Position numbers and translations under genes: made by a program
NCBI GenBank assembly: GCA_025094145.1
Contig: JALLLS010000139.1
Span: 1 to 51,656 of the forward strand
Source: Spinellus fusiger
Lineage: Eukaryota > Mucoromycota > Mucoromycetes > Mucorales > Phycomycetaceae
Reading direction: 5' to 3'
DNA length: 51,656 nucleotides
The notes under the pieces: model-generated
Database searches by the model: none
Told to the model about the DNA's origin: nothing
The model's input: the letters and a program-made list of their open reading frames with translations, nothing else
Shown: piece by piece, positions 1 to 13,763 of the stretch
How the letters are laid out: the number at the start of each line of letters is the position of its first letter
Position numbering within the stretch: position 1 is the first letter of the stretch

Positions 1-951
1 CGGCCCATGAGAGCATAATAATCTGATGTAGTATCTGTGATAGTTGACTGCAGCTGTTTCAAATATTCATTTGCACGAATCAAACATTGGTAACCAAAGC
101 TTGGAATATAGATGTCTGCAGGTGTAACAATTTCGTGATATTTGTAAAGTAATAATAAGGTCTGTACTACTGTCAAGTCGAACTGGCTGTCCTTTTCAAC
201 TCTATACTTGGCCTGTTGATAAAAGTATACAGAAAGTTTTACCAAATCTTCATTGGTAGATTTTTTTGATTCAGTGTAACATGCAATGGCGAGTATAGCA
301 CAATGGAGTGAAGGATAAATTGAGAAATGACCCGATTGAAAATGATAAAGGAAAGATGCTTTGGAAAGAACGGGATACGATGGATGGATGTTTTTAAAGT
401 AGGATGTAATAAGCATCAGCTCGTCAGTGTGTTTTAAGGGGCTAAAACTGGAATCGTTAAGAAATGCCGAGTCATTTATGAAAGCCCCCATGTAGCGCAA
501 TAGTTCTTTCACGTCAGAATGTGGGGTTGTATCATAATGGTATTCGTAGCCAACACGGCCATGTAAGTCAACATAAAATAGTGACATGTCACTGAGGTAT
601 TTGCGGAACAATGTATCTATGGACACTGAATATTTCTCTGTTATTTGTTTGACAGCTGGTGTTTGTTTTACAGTGTTCTGTACTAAAATCTTTTCGGGTG
701 TTGCAGGGGTGTCTCTATTCTTTCTTCTTGGGTTGGTAGGCGATGAAAAGCTACAGATAGTACGCGATCGCTTGCAGTTTGTACATGTTCCTGAGCCCGG
801 TATGCCCAAATCACATCTGAGTTTTTTATGTCTGTTAGATAATATAACAGAAATAAGCAAAGAAAAATATAATTTACTTTGATTTACGTCGACGGCAATG
901 ATCGCATGCTTGGGTTACTTTAATAGTTTGATACCGGTTTGTATCATTCAT
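1..951 (-). CDS. Zn2Cys6 fungal-specific transcription factor (5' part, runs off left edge)
   Basis: Probable nuclear DNA-binding transcription regulator. The model is complement(join(<1..816,878..951)) and gives 296 visible residues from ATG at 951. The 61-nt intron (donor GTAAAT at 877, acceptor CAG ending at 817) falls inside the zinc cluster. Splicing it yields a perfect C-x2-C-x6-C-x9-C-x2-C-x6-C motif (C16, C19, C26, C36, C39, C46) with the usual RRRK basic stretch. After a short basic linker, a helical middle-homology region begins near residue 125 (motifs such as NIHPSYPVLSK and LHCAILAIACYTES), typical of the Fungal_trans domain. Exon 2 stays open to the window edge, so the C terminus is missing. 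Target genes cannot be told from sequence. The family is clear; the exact acceptor is chosen because it restores Cys spacing (an alternative AG upstream would not). Confidence 0.9.
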
Positions 952-3900
952 GTTGATAAAACGATAGTGAATACGGCTTTTACTAGGAATTTGAGAAGAG
1001 CACATGGGTTAAATAAAAAGAAATATTTTTTAGATAAAGAGAAGAGAGGCAACAAACCCCGTTTGACAAGAATTTATAGCAGGAAACAAAAACGGCCAAA
1101 TGCTGCTTGTGAATCTTACACCCTATCATAGGAATATCTATTCTTGAGAAGAAAGTGCACGCATCTTGTGAAGTCGTACGCAAGATTAAGTGTCAGCTAT
1201 GACTAAAGATAGAAATTGGATGTGCTTTGCTGCCTACTTTCCTTTCACGCATTGCACTTGTTTCACAAACACGTATTGTATTTATGTTGTGTGTTTTTCT
1301 TGAGGTTTTGGGTTTTATAGAAAACCTACATGCAATGGCAAAATTACACACGTTTAAAAATCTGTGCAAAATAATAAAATGGCTAAATAATGTTATAAGC
1401 TATGAAACTTTATATAAGCATACAATTGAAAAGTATTCTGGTATCCTTTCAGCCTATTGAATCCCCGGTCTTCACATTTTGTTTCATTTCTATAAAGTGA
1501 GTTTCTATCTCTTGAACATTTTAAACTAAACTGAAAAATGTTAATGTCACCGTATCCTAAATCACTAAGGAATACAACTTGGTTTTCATAAAATGACAGT
1601 GTCTTCTTTGCTTCTTCTGATGCTTATTTCTTTATTCTCACATAGATAGTATGAGTTATTTATACTTGTGTATTTCAATGAAAAGTCATTTCATACTTTA
1701 GTTTAAATATAAACTAATGTTAATTCAAAACTATTCATTTCAATAAAGTAGTTCCATTAAAGATGTAGATGATATTGCCAAAATGATAACCGAGTTCTGG
1801 GTTCCGGAGTAAAGAGAAGTGATCAAACAATAAGTTGTACAGTGGATCATCGAATACTCCAATAATTACTCATCAAGAGGATTCTAAACTCCTATCAAAG
1901 TATAAGAAGAGACCCGACTATAGACTATGTTTAGATATTGTAAAAATTGTCTTCTCCTCATGCTAACATTACATTTGAAGAGATCTGACTGATCTTTGAG
2001 TGAAGGTCAAATAGATGAATGAATGAATGAATAGCCCACTGATATTAATTTAATGACTGATCACCGATCATAAAACGGTAAGAGAGACATTTTTTTTTAA
2101 AATGCACATGTATTTTTAAGAAATAAGTACAGTTTCCTATTTTCTTATTTCTTGGTTGGACAAACCTGCGTAGATGTCTTGCCCTACTTATTAGAGCCCA
2201 GGGACTTGGTACCCGAAAGACACAAGTAGTACTGTCAATGATTTGAATCCTTAGATATTGAACCTCATTCTTGGAAGAAGAAAAAAGACTCTTACTCAAC
2301 CCTTATTCTAGTTTCTTTCTTTTATTTACTAAGCTATATTCTATTGATGAGTAAGACGGGCATACAAATGACATAATGCGATAATTTCGGTGACGTTTGG
2401 TAAAATTAAGTTGCTGTATTCCAAAACAAATGATGAAGATAGTTTTTTCATGGTATTTCATGATATCAAGAGAATATCAGTAATGATTTCCTTAATTATT
2501 ACAAAGCAGCAAAAATAACAACAAAAAGGAGATGATGTATTTTTGGTTTGAAATAGTATTTTAGATTTACAATGAAATAAATGTAGAGTTCAAAAGAGAC
2601 AACTTTTTCTATGTTTCTGTCTCGTTTATTGGCTCGTTTGTCGGTTGACCGGTTGGCATGGATAAAGTTGAACTACCGAAAGACATATTAGTTGATCACC
2701 AATTCAAATAACTAATAAGGTCGCCGCTTTATAGAGTCATTTGAATTAGTATCGTTTGCTCGAATGCTAGCAAGCGGCATTGAAACTAAATATCATTGGT
2801 AATAGTTTGATTAAACATTGTATTTATTTGGATCAGATTTAGACAAAGATTATTAAGTATTAAATCCAGACAAACAGGTGTTTTTGTTTTGTTTAAAATT
2901 CTCTGGAATAAAAAGGATTCAAAGGGAATTATACATCATGTCACAATAAGCACAATTATCACAGTGAAGGTATCTTGTTCTGGTATTCCTCTCTTTTGCT
3001 TGGCATATTTACAATATCAACCTACCTTAAAAGGAAAGTGTGCATTGGTTTTATCACTTGAAAGAGATGGTATGGATAAAAAAGAAGCACAAAGATTATT
3101 CAGGATTATTTAGGTTACTCTTTCTTAGGTTGGTTATTCATTCTATGTAAAATATGCCATCTAATTGGATACCCAATTTTTTCTGAACCGTGTAACAAAG
3201 AAGTTGAACAAAATATAACCTAAAAATACAACACATAGCTAATGATAGCAACACCTGTCGCAAGCAAGACTAGTCTATTCTCATAAATAATACGAGATAA
3301 AAATCGAATACATAATAATGAAAAGTCTTTCTCCAAATAAAAATGCTTAATAAAAAGAAGTTTAAAGATATTTTCAGTAATACCTTAATGATCGTGGTAG
3401 CCTATTTCTTGTGATAAATATGGACAAGATAATTAGTTTTTAGTTTCTTATGATTGGTAAACCCAAAGAGTATATTGACACATTGCCTACACAATAAGAG
3501 AAAAGAGAAAAATATAAATATATCTATAAGAGTATCAATTCATGATATTTAAATTGATCATAAATCTCAAAATCTCAAACATAGAAAATGCAGAGTGAGA
3601 AACCGAAGAATAAACCATTATAGATATTCGTGTGAGTCAAAGTGTGTTATCATTGTATCCCAGATCCGATAAATGAAAAGAGACAAAGGAGTAAAATTAC
3701 AACGAAATTAATATTCCATCCTATGAATATGTTTGTTACTATTTTTTTTCTTATTTTTCTAACACATTTTCATAGGTTAAATTGTTCAAATGGGTTGAAT
3801 TAAACATTCAATTCATAATATCAGCCCATGATTGACAGCGGTATTATAAAATTGTCTGTGATTCAATAGTATAATCCCCGACTGTTCATAAGAAGATCAA

Positions 3901-6900
3901 TACTGTGTTATTTAGTGATGGCAATAGCGCATTATTAAAGAGATGGTATATTTTATTATACGTGATAATAAACAACTATTTTATAATATAATAAGAAAAT
4001 AGGTAGAGACATAGTTGAATAGAAATATCCATTGTGGTGCACAGACACAAAGATAAGACAAGAAAGGGAAGTAACACCGAATAAAAGATCGACAAAAAAT
4101 CTATCAGGAATACCAAACGAGTGAAGGTGAGACAGACTCAAGATAATCAGTGTAGACATCGCATTATGAATGAATTTATTAGCAATCTAGTATACTTTTA
4201 ATAAAGATAAGAAAATGGTATAATTAATGAAGTGTGGATTAGGTACAAAGAGAGAGGTGCATGGATTGATACTCATTAAAGCAAAGTCGGAAGAAGAGAT
4301 ATTAGTAAGAATGACAAATTGCTCATACTAAATAGAAAGTAATCTCCATTTCTTTCCTATAGTTTTATTATATTTTCTTGGTATATACAATTCATAAAAC
4401 ATTTGTTTTATTTTATTTATTCAAATATGTGTGGCAAGGTGATTCAGCCACTTTTTTGTTACCTTTTCATCCATTATAGTGCTAATAGGTAGGACGGTGA
4501 GATACTCTTACTAATATAGACTCAGTTTCAAGGCTATTCCAAGTATATTATTTTATTGTCTTACGCTTATGTTTGCACACCGTTTATTCTATTTTTCTAT
4601 CGCGATCAATAAAATGTCAATAAACTGTAAGATCTAAATTGAGCCACTGGCTATCTTCTGAATAGAAAAGACTTACACACTTGAATGCGTAAATAGGATG
4701 GATACAGTTAATGAGAAAACGATTCCACTGAATGTATTAGGAAATAATAGAACACAGAAACCATAAAGTAGATATATACATTCATCAACACTAGTGTGGA
4801 TAGCATTTAAAGGGCTCTGGACCAGAAGGTATATTGAAATAAACTAGGGTTTAATAATGATTGTCTAAAAAAGATAGCTAATCATCACACTTCATAGCAA
4901 ATCTAATCATTTAATTACTTAAGCATAAAAGGAAAGCAGGTCCATAAAGAAAAAATTTACTCTGAAATAACATTTTTTATTTATTTAAAATACTAATATA
5001 AATAAATAAAAAACATGTACAGTCTCTTTAATGTTAATGCAGACAGATCATAATGTTACTGCTAGTAAATTAAACTCTGTTCAGGATACTGACTAGCTAT
5101 TTTTGGCTTTTCAGCAAAGTATTACCTGTCATAATATAACGCCAAAACACACAGTGTGTGATGTATGGTGCATCAGAATATTTAGTTCACCTCTGCTGTA
5201 TTAGTAGAATAAAATTAGGTTCATAAAGACAGCTTTTTTATTCTTTTTTCAGAGAGTATTTCTTTTTCTTTTTGAAGGCCATTGAGATGTGTCTATCATT
5301 CAATTTTTAAGGACATTCAAAAAACATTGTCCCTTTTCTTATCTGATTCTACAATCAATCAATAAAAATTCCCAAAGACTATAGGAAGAATGAAATTTTG
5401 TGTATTTAACCAAAAGTCTGATAGATTGGTCTTATGTTTACTGTGACATTTTTTTATATTATTTTTTTTAGAATAATTCATCTTTCTCTTACACAATCTA
5501 TTTTACAGGCGGGAGTATTTCTTTTTATAATGGTGTTACTCAAAACAACAGAATAGATATTGACTAAAAAAATAGTCCATTTCTTTGGTTTCAAGGATCA
5601 TTTTAGCCGAAACATGATGAGAAATAATTATTCCAGAAAAGAAATACTCAACCAATTCTTTTCTTCTTAAAAGGCTTAATGTAACGAGATACATAAAAAT
5701 ATTCATGCCTCAATAAGAAGAATCCATAAAACAGAAAAATGAATATAATATTATACACTCATATAAAATGATAATGGCAGTAGGTCAACATGTCAATGTA
5801 AGAGTGTGTACATGTTTCAGTTTATAATAACAACAATCTAATTCTCAAACACCAAGTCCTTTTTCTTACAGTGTATATTTTGGGAATACTTACTTTTAAT
5901 AAATGTCACAGGCACATTAAAGCAGCCGGTCATTACCAATTATATTTGAAATATGATAAATGAGTCGAGTTTTTCTATTAGTACCAACAGAGATAAAAGA
6001 ATCACATGACCATAACTCTGTAATGATTAAGGTAGAATGTGTAGTATATAGTAAAGACAGATTTAAACAATAGCTACAAGTACAACTCGTATTTCTTTTA
6101 TTATTATTCTTAGCTGAATCCATTGTCGTTTCTACTTGCTTAGTTGAATCCAGACTTTTCGTATACTAGTCAACAATAAACTCCAAACAACCCAATAAAT
6201 ATGAATCCTTGCTTCTGTAAATAAAATAATAGAGAACAAAGAATCCAGAATGAGGCAGGTTAAAATGGGCTGGTGACCCAACGATCTTCCTTGCGTAGAT
6301 CTAATCCAATCTCTGTATTACATTGTGGTGTGAGGTGCTGCCGAGCCAAAGGTGTTAATGTGTGACTCATCAGCGCAAGTAACAGTGGACTCGGTCTATG
6401 TAGAAATACAATGGAGTGAAGGTAGTGTGTCGCCTCAAAAGGTGATACTTGTTGATTGAACAGAAGATATGTTTATAAAATATTTTATGTCAATAGAATC
6501 TCTCTTTGTTTTGTTTATTCACGGATGTTTTACAGAAGCGCGATCGCTCTGGACTTCGCGTTTGTCTGGCCAATGAGTCTATTTTCTTTCCTCTCAACCA
6601 CCTTTTGTAGGCGATAACCCCGCTAATATCTCTCCCTTTCTCCCTCTCTCTCGGCTCTACTCAATACAAATACCATGGCTACAATTTTAGTTCTTGTTGC
6701 CAAGTATACCATTTCTACACCTTTCAAATATAGGAACATTGCCTCTTCTTAATTATCTCCTTTTCATTTAAGTTTTTGTGTAGTCATCACTTTCCACATA
6801 TGTACTGAAATATCTCATACGATCTGAGCAAGTCCATTCTATACTCGTTTTGTATGGTGAGGGTAGTGAATAGATGTCAAAACGATTAGGACAGCGATGA

Positions 6901-9288
6901 AGTGTAGCTTGCAATAAAATGAGCCGAGGACGCAGGCCGGCTAATTCATATGAGATTTAAAGAAGAGGCAACGTTCTTCAATGTAGAAGCATTCATACAA
7001 ACATAGACACAGGTGCTGACAGTAATGTTTATGATTAGGTTAAGTGTACCTTTTCATCCTTGAAATATTCATGCACTAGTGTCATTTGATTCTTGTTCTT
7101 TGTATTTTATTTCCTTCTATAAAGGCAAAACATGCTATTTTTTGTTTTTGTTTTGTTTTATAAAAATGAATGACAAGAATTTAACAGGTAGATGCCATCT
7201 TGTTCACCATGGCTCATTATGTAGCCATGATCTGAATAAAATAAAAGAGGCTTATTGTAAGAACGGTCTGGAATACTTACTCCTAACATAGTAATGACCT
7301 TACCACAGTATAGTATGGTGCATTCTCTCTATTTTTTATTTTGTTTTTTATTTTAAGAATAAATGAAGAAAATTAGTATTGATCTACGGCATGTCAACCC
7401 AAAATAAACATAAAAATAAAGAAGAAAAAACGTGAATTATTTGCATGTACTACAAAGATAGCACATTAAGAAAGAAGAAAAAGTCTATTATTGTAATGCT
7501 ATGTGTCTCTAATGGTAGTCATTTGGAGTACAGAATTCACCTTTTTATATAGATCTCTATCTATTTAATTTTCCCAATAGTTATCTCGACATGACTTTAG
7601 AATGCGGGTTTTATGCTGTTTGGTTCTACTGTTTAATTAGATAAGCACCATTTTCTGACTTTTGGTGCTAGCATGGAGTTTAGCCAAATCTTTGTGTTTC
7701 TTCGTGTCCCTGTGTATTATAGTGTCAACTAGAAACAATATTTAGTCAAGTGTCCTACACTATAAAATTTGCTAGTACTGAATACAAGAGAAGAAACATC
7801 ATTGCACAAAAGATAGCGTATTTATTTACATGGAGATGCATTTCATTCGTCTTGACTCTCCACTCTGGAATAGAAGAAAATGTTTAAACTCCACAGATTG
7901 ACGTGTCTTTTCTCTCTATTTCAATCTTCTTTACAATGCAATTGAGGTTTTCTACTTTTCTTATTTCAGGAAAAAAAGGACTACAAGCGTTGACTCTATT
8001 CAGACAGCCTTTTCATCAAAGACAATAAAGAGGTTGAATGAAAACAGTGGTCACGCTTTTGTTTACTCTCCAAGGCTGGTATTCAAAATGTAGAAAGAGA
8101 AAAGGGGGAACAAATAACCCTAGTATTCCAGTTGTAATCTTCAATGAGATCTAATTTACATAGTAACACTTTAATTTATTCTGGTTATGGATTAGTTCTC
8201 TTTCTCTTTTATTATTTTGCATGAATTTCTATGAATTGGCATCCATGATCCATGCTTCAGAAGAGGATGAATGAGTTACCTCATGTCAGCTGAAGATGGC
8301 CCGTCGTATACAAGAAGAATAAACTAAATTTAGTGTAGTTTAATATCATAGCACACGGCAGAATGAGATGAGCACCCTTTCACCCTACCATGTGTTGAAC
8401 AGGCACAATGGTACAGAAATACAACAGAAATTGGGAAACATTCTTCTCTTTTATATCATCTTAATGACTTGAAAAGTGAGGGTATTATTGAAAACTAAAA
8501 ATATAGTTTTTGGGAAGATGAGATCTATTTTCTTGTTTCATGTGCCATTCTTCCCTCCTCTTCTCTTGCTGTTTTCTTTGCTTTGACTGTATAGACCAAG
8601 GAGAAGAAGTATTGTGGATTGTTATGAGCCATAGAAGGATAGAAATGATAAAATGGCACACAGCAGCAGCAAAAAAATAAATCTATCTTTTGTGAGAAAA
8701 TGAGTGTTTTTATTTTATAATCTTGTCAATAGAATACTTTATTCAGTGTAAAATAGACACTTTTCTAGTCTACTGTTCATTAATGTGTACTTATCAATAC
8801 CAGTGACATAAATCACACAAATTTCCTCTTTCCTATTCATTGAATTTGTTTGGATATCTTTGCTTTATTCTTCACACTTGTTTCTTTGTATCTGATGATT
8901 GTTTATATGATTCCTACCTGTATATTACTTGCTACCTGTATATTACTTGCTACCTGTATATCATTGCTAACTGTTTATCATTGCTAACTGTTTATCATTC
9001 TTACCTGTTTATCATTCTTACTTGTTTATCATTCTTTCTCTAATTCATTGTGCGTAGAATAGACCACACGCTCATCTCTTGTACTTTCAACTCACAAATT
9101 ATTATGCAGTCGCAGCCACAATAAATCAAATAACCCTTATTTTTTAGAGAATGAAAATATTTTCTCACCCAAAAAACCCATGAACAATGACGACGACGGC
9201 TCGGAAACTGATCTTTTCTCTCTTTATTAAACAGAGTCACACGTACTCAGCACCCAGCTAAAATCAAAGAGCAGGGCTTTCTTTTTCA
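952..9288. other. AT-rich intergenic region, no supported gene
   Basis: About 8.3 kb in which the longest ORFs are under 90 codons, AT-rich and without recognisable motifs. The left end should include the promoter of the Zn2Cys6 gene, the right end that of RdRP. Two pockets of higher GC (about 6240-6460 and 6535-6690) stand out. The second ends in a pyrimidine-rich tract and an ATG at 6675 followed by only a short frame, and could be a relic promoter or gene start. No tRNA, snRNA or transposon was recognised. Confidence 0.6.
8915..9035. repeat. 17-18 bp tandem repeat, about 7 units
   Basis: Units begin TACCTGTATATTACTTGC (18 bp, two perfect copies at 8915 and 8933) and then degenerate into 17-bp variants such as TAACTGTTTATCATTGC and TACCTGTTTATCATTCT. 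The array lies about 250 bp upstream of the RdRP start. A short repetitive ORF across it is an artefact of the repeat. Confidence 0.85.
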
Positions 9289-12200
9289 ATGTCGCAACGA
9301 AGAACATCCACTCGCAGTTCAACAGCAGCAGGAGGCAAGTGACCAAAGTTCAGTGCTAGTATCAACAGAGAGCCACGAAAGAGAAAGAAAAAGAAAGAAA
9401 GAAAGAAGGAAAAAAGAAACAGCACTGTAGCTTCTTCTTTGGACTCATGATGGAGGACCTGTTTTCTTGCTTCTATTCTTATTAGACAAGGAACGGTCCA
9501 GAAGAAACAACAATGAACGTACAGACACTAGCAACTGCATCCTAGTCACCAACCTCAGTCGCCTCACTCCATCCTCTACTGTTCTTACCCACTTTCAGAA
9601 ATACGGAGAAATCAAGCGTGTTGAGCTCAACTTGGACGGGAACGAAGTGCCCAACGGTTCTGCTGTCTTGCAGTTCAGGTAACTCTCTTTTTCTTCTTTT
9701 TCTTTGTTTCTTGTTCAATGGTCTCTATTGCATCCCTGCCCCTTTTCTCCCTTTGGTTAAATTCTCCATAGAACCCTACCTGAAAATCCTTTATTCTTTA
9801 CACATCCTCCTACCATTGATGGGAATACAGTCAGAGTGGAGTACACAGCAGGCATTGCCCCTGACGACCAAAGAGGAAGAAGAGTCATGCGCAAATCCCG
9901 GTTTTCTGTGCGCCAATTTTCCATGGGGTTTATGCTCCAGCCCAACGTGTATGCCGAAGAATGGAAGTCGACAATAGACTGTGCCTTGTTCATTAGCTAT
10001 GACATGCGACAATACCAGATCTTCTTTGAACACCAGCGCAACTACTACCGGCTTGAATTCAAATTCAAAGAAGTGACAGAAAGCGTCATCATAGAACGAG
10101 AGGGCAATGCCTGGTATTTCACCTTCCAACTCAAATACCCCGCCCGATTCTGGAGACAGAACTCTCAGGCACTGTGCACAACAAGAACAAGCACATATAC
10201 CAGCAACCAGTGGGAGAGAGTGATTGACATTCCCCTGTCAGCACATCCAATGGACACAGCACCAGAATCCAAAGAAAGATCCCCCATCCAACCCATCTCT
10301 CCTCAAGGGAAGATGCGCATTGGCCAGTGGCTCGTGTACAGAGTCAAGGTCAATGTTAACCCCTCCCAGCTCGAGAACTTTTACAAGCAGCTGGAGGAAG
10401 CTGCCGACTACAACATAGTGCTTCGCGACATTCGACGCACGTACCAGAGCACGTCCCTTACCATTGTGGACGGAGCCACCCTTCCAAAGCCAAAAACACA
10501 CATTGACAGAACTACCTTTCTGGACTTTGATGTTCTCTACCTACTCGAGAGCGTAATCTTGAGCCATTACTTTGAAGAAGCCAATCTGGACGATGCCTTT
10601 TACGACATGCTCAAAAGCCTAGAGCCCTCAGTGTCCTGTGGCATTCTTGAGCTGATTCTCGCTGGCAAGAAGCGGATATGGAACCCCACAGCCGAGTTCC
10701 ATGCCATTTGGAACAAGTATGGCCTCAAAGTGCGCCACCAGAACAAGATCCCCAGCCACTGTGCCAAACTACGCAAGTTTGTCATCACCCCCACCACGCT
10801 GTACATCCAGCCGCCCAACATTGAAACCACCAACCGCGTCACTCGCCACTACAAGGAGTACGCAGACCGGTTTGTCAGAGTGCAGTTCTCGGACGATGGT
10901 TTGAACCGTGTAGGGGCCTCCCACACCGACCTCACCAACAACGCCATCTACAACCATATCTACAGCGTGCTCCAGAATGGCATCCAGATTGGAAAGAGAC
11001 GCTATGATTTTCTTGCCTTTTCCAATTCCCAGTTGCGTGACCATGGGTGCTGGTTCTTTGCACCCACGCCCAGTCTTAGTGCGAACAAGATTCGTGCATG
11101 GATGGGGAGTTTCTCTCATGTCAAGATCGTCGCCAAGAACGCCACACGCATGGGACAGTGCTTTTCTTCCACACGTCCCATCACTGTATTGAAGCCCAAG
11201 GAAATTGAGCGGATTCCGGACATTGTGCGTCATGGCTACATGTTCTCTGACGGGGTGGGCAATATCTCCCAAGACTTGGCACGAGAGGTGGCGACAAAGA
11301 TGGAGCTGAGAGGGACACCCAGTGCCTTCCAGTTTCGATTGGGAGGCGCCAAGGGTGTCTTGTCTGTCTCGAGCACATTGACAGGACGGCGGGTGCAATT
11401 GCGTCCTAGTCAGATTAAATTCGAGTCTTCTCATACTACTTTGGAGATCATTCGGTTCTCTACTGCCATTCCGTCGTACCTGAACAAACAGATTATCACC
11501 ATCTTGTCCAGTCTGGGGGTGGAGGATGAGGTGTTTATGACACTGATGCAGGACATGGTGAAGGATCTGGATATGATGCTGGCAAATCCTGATACAGCAG
11601 TCAAAGTGCTGACAGGCAACTTGGATGAGTTTGGCACGACCTATGCCATGGTGCGTATGATCCGGGCTGGGTTCTTGAGCTCCAAGGACTCTTACTTGAC
11701 CAATCTTCTTAATATGTTCCGTATCAGTATGCTGAAGAACCTGAAAAAAAAGGCAAAAGTGAATGTGCCCAATGGCGCCTTTCTGCTGGGTGTGGTAGAT
11801 GAGACCCATTCATTGCGTGAGGGAGAAGTGTTTTGTCAAGTGTCGGATTATATTGATCCTACAACCCAGAAGAGTGTTATTGAGGGTGATATTATAGTGT
11901 ATCGCAATCCATGTTTCCATCCTGGTGATGTGCGTGTAGTGAAGGCTGTTGATTGTCCAAGATTGCACCATCTCTCTGATGTGTTGGTGTTCTCTGCTCA
12001 GGGCTTTAGGGATATTCCCAGTATGTGTTCTGGTGGTGATTTGGATGGAGATGATTATACGTAAGTTGGGCTCTACACATACCCTAGCAGGGGCTGATTT
12101 TGTGTTCTGCAAAGTATCTACTGGGATCCAAGACTCATGCCCATCGTGCGCAACTATGAGCCTATGGATTACAAGGCGGATGAGCCCATGGAAGTGGCAG

Positions 12201-13559
12201 ATGTAAAGACATCGCACATTATGAAGTTCTATATCAACTATATGAACAATGATAATCTAGGCCAAATAGCCAATGCCCATCTGGCGAATGCTGATCTGTC
12301 TGCCAAAGGAGCTCTCGATGGGGCCTGTCTTCGCTTGGCACAATTGCATTCTCTTGCCGTAGGTAAAAGAAAAGGAGAAAAGGAAAGAAAGAGAAAGAGA
12401 AAAAGATAACTAAGAAAGGGAGAGATAAATATGTGCTTTATTTAACCCCATAAGCCCAGATTTCCCAAAGTCAGGAAAGCCTGCTCGTTTAGATGATGAC
12501 CTCAAAGTAAAGATCTTCCCTGACTTTATGCAAAAGAAAGACAAGGAGAGCTATGAGTCCAAGAAGGTGCTTGGTCGCATTTACCGTGCTATTGACAAGG
12601 CCGATTACAAAGAGTACAAGTCAAGACTAGTGACGGTTGCTACCTACGACACCCGTCTTCATGAACAGGGCATGGAGCGCTATATTGCAGAGGCGCGTGT
12701 GCTCAAGACCAAATACGATCGGGATTTGTTATCACTCATGAACCAGTATGGTATTCAGACAGAAGCTGAGATTACTTCTGGCTACATTATCAAATGGCTC
12801 AAGAAGTCCAACCGCAAGAGTACACATGAGATCCAGCAGCAGGCCATGGCAGCTGTCACTAGTTTACGCATGAGCTGGCTGAAGGAGTTTGAGGGAGATC
12901 TTGTGCCTGTGAATAGCAAAGTCCTTCCTGTGAATGTGGAGCTGACATTGCAAGCTAAAGCAGCTGCCTGGTATTATGTGACCTATCATCCCATTGAACA
13001 ATTCCGAGTGACTACAGTCCAGGGGCTGTTTATGAGTTTTCCATGGGTGGCTAACAAATATCTTTGCGACTTGGCCAAACGCAACCACCACCGAGTCTCT
13101 GCACCAGAACTGGATCAAGCCATTAGCGAAGAGGTGATCCAGAAATACGGAAAAGGAGGCGCCCACGAAAACAGCATTGATATGACGGTTCTTCCCAGTG
13201 ACTCTGAGGAAGAAGAGGATGAGGAAAAAGAGCAGGAGATATACCAGGAGATAAAGACAGGAGCAGATGAACAAAACCAAAAACAAGAAAATAATAATAA
13301 AAGACAAGCACAAGAAGAAGAGAAGGAAGAGGAGAAGGAAGAGGAGAAGGAGGAAGAGGAGGAGGAAGAGGAAGAAGAAACCTTTTTGCATTTAGTTTCT
13401 TCTTTACTCAAATCTGATTCTTTTTCTATTTTCACCGAGGATCCTTTACCAAAAGCAGAGTTGCCTACGACATTTTCTGAGCCTCAAGACTTGAAGAAAA
13501 AATTCACTCTCTTCCAAGTGAATGCTACGGACGACGAACTGGCCAAGGCACTTCTTTGA
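9289..13559 (+). CDS. RNA-dependent RNA polymerase (RNAi type, eukaryotic RdRP family)
   Basis: Copies single-stranded RNA into dsRNA that feeds Dicer, the amplification step of fungal RNA silencing. Model: join(9289..9334,9486..9678,9772..12060,12115..12362,12460..13559), 1291 aa. The catalytic signature GGDLDGDDY is present, with the DLDGD aspartates at about residues 836-840, split from the following residue by a 54-nt intron. The N terminus (about residues 33-100, NCILVTNLS to GSAVLQF) resembles an RRM, as in some plant and fungal RdRPs. Upstream motifs include RHGYMFSDGVGNIS and FQFRLGGAKGVLSV, characteristic of the family. The C-terminal region is a low-complexity Glu/Lys-rich acidic stretch. 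Start: no in-frame ATG exists in exon 2, so I propose ATG 9289 joined across a GC-AG intron (G|GCAAGT at 9335, pyrimidine-rich acceptor ending 9485). This is the least certain part, but the whole model closes in frame. Confidence 0.93.
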
Positions 13560-13763
13560 TCTGTGACTGTTCAATAGCATTATAAGCAGTCATAATGAAG
13601 TACGATCTTCTCTTTCTCTGTGCATTGTGTTTTTTATTTATTTATTTATTTTCTTTATTTCTTCTGTCCTTTATCTTTTGCAAAGTCTAATACAAACATT
13701 TCTCTTTTGTTACTGTTATTTTTACTATTACTACTATTACTATTACTGTTGTTATTATCACCA

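Noticed and set aside
586..1131. Two + strand ORFs of 77-98 codons
   Set aside because: The first is antisense to the Zn2Cys6 exon; the second spans its first exon and upstream region. The minus-strand reading has the zinc cluster and middle-homology domain; these have nothing recognisable.
10769..11809. 346-codon minus-strand ORF
   Set aside because: Entirely antisense to the RdRP catalytic exon and without family motifs; a codon-usage shadow.
13115..13435. Poly-Ser and poly-Leu/Phe minus-strand ORFs
   Set aside because: Reverse reading of the Glu-rich codon repeat in RdRP.
13620..13763. Leu/Phe-rich N-terminal extension of PIF1 resembling a signal peptide
   Set aside because: It has no ATG, begins at a non-ATG codon and is just the T-rich promoter/leader; ATG 13764 fits better.
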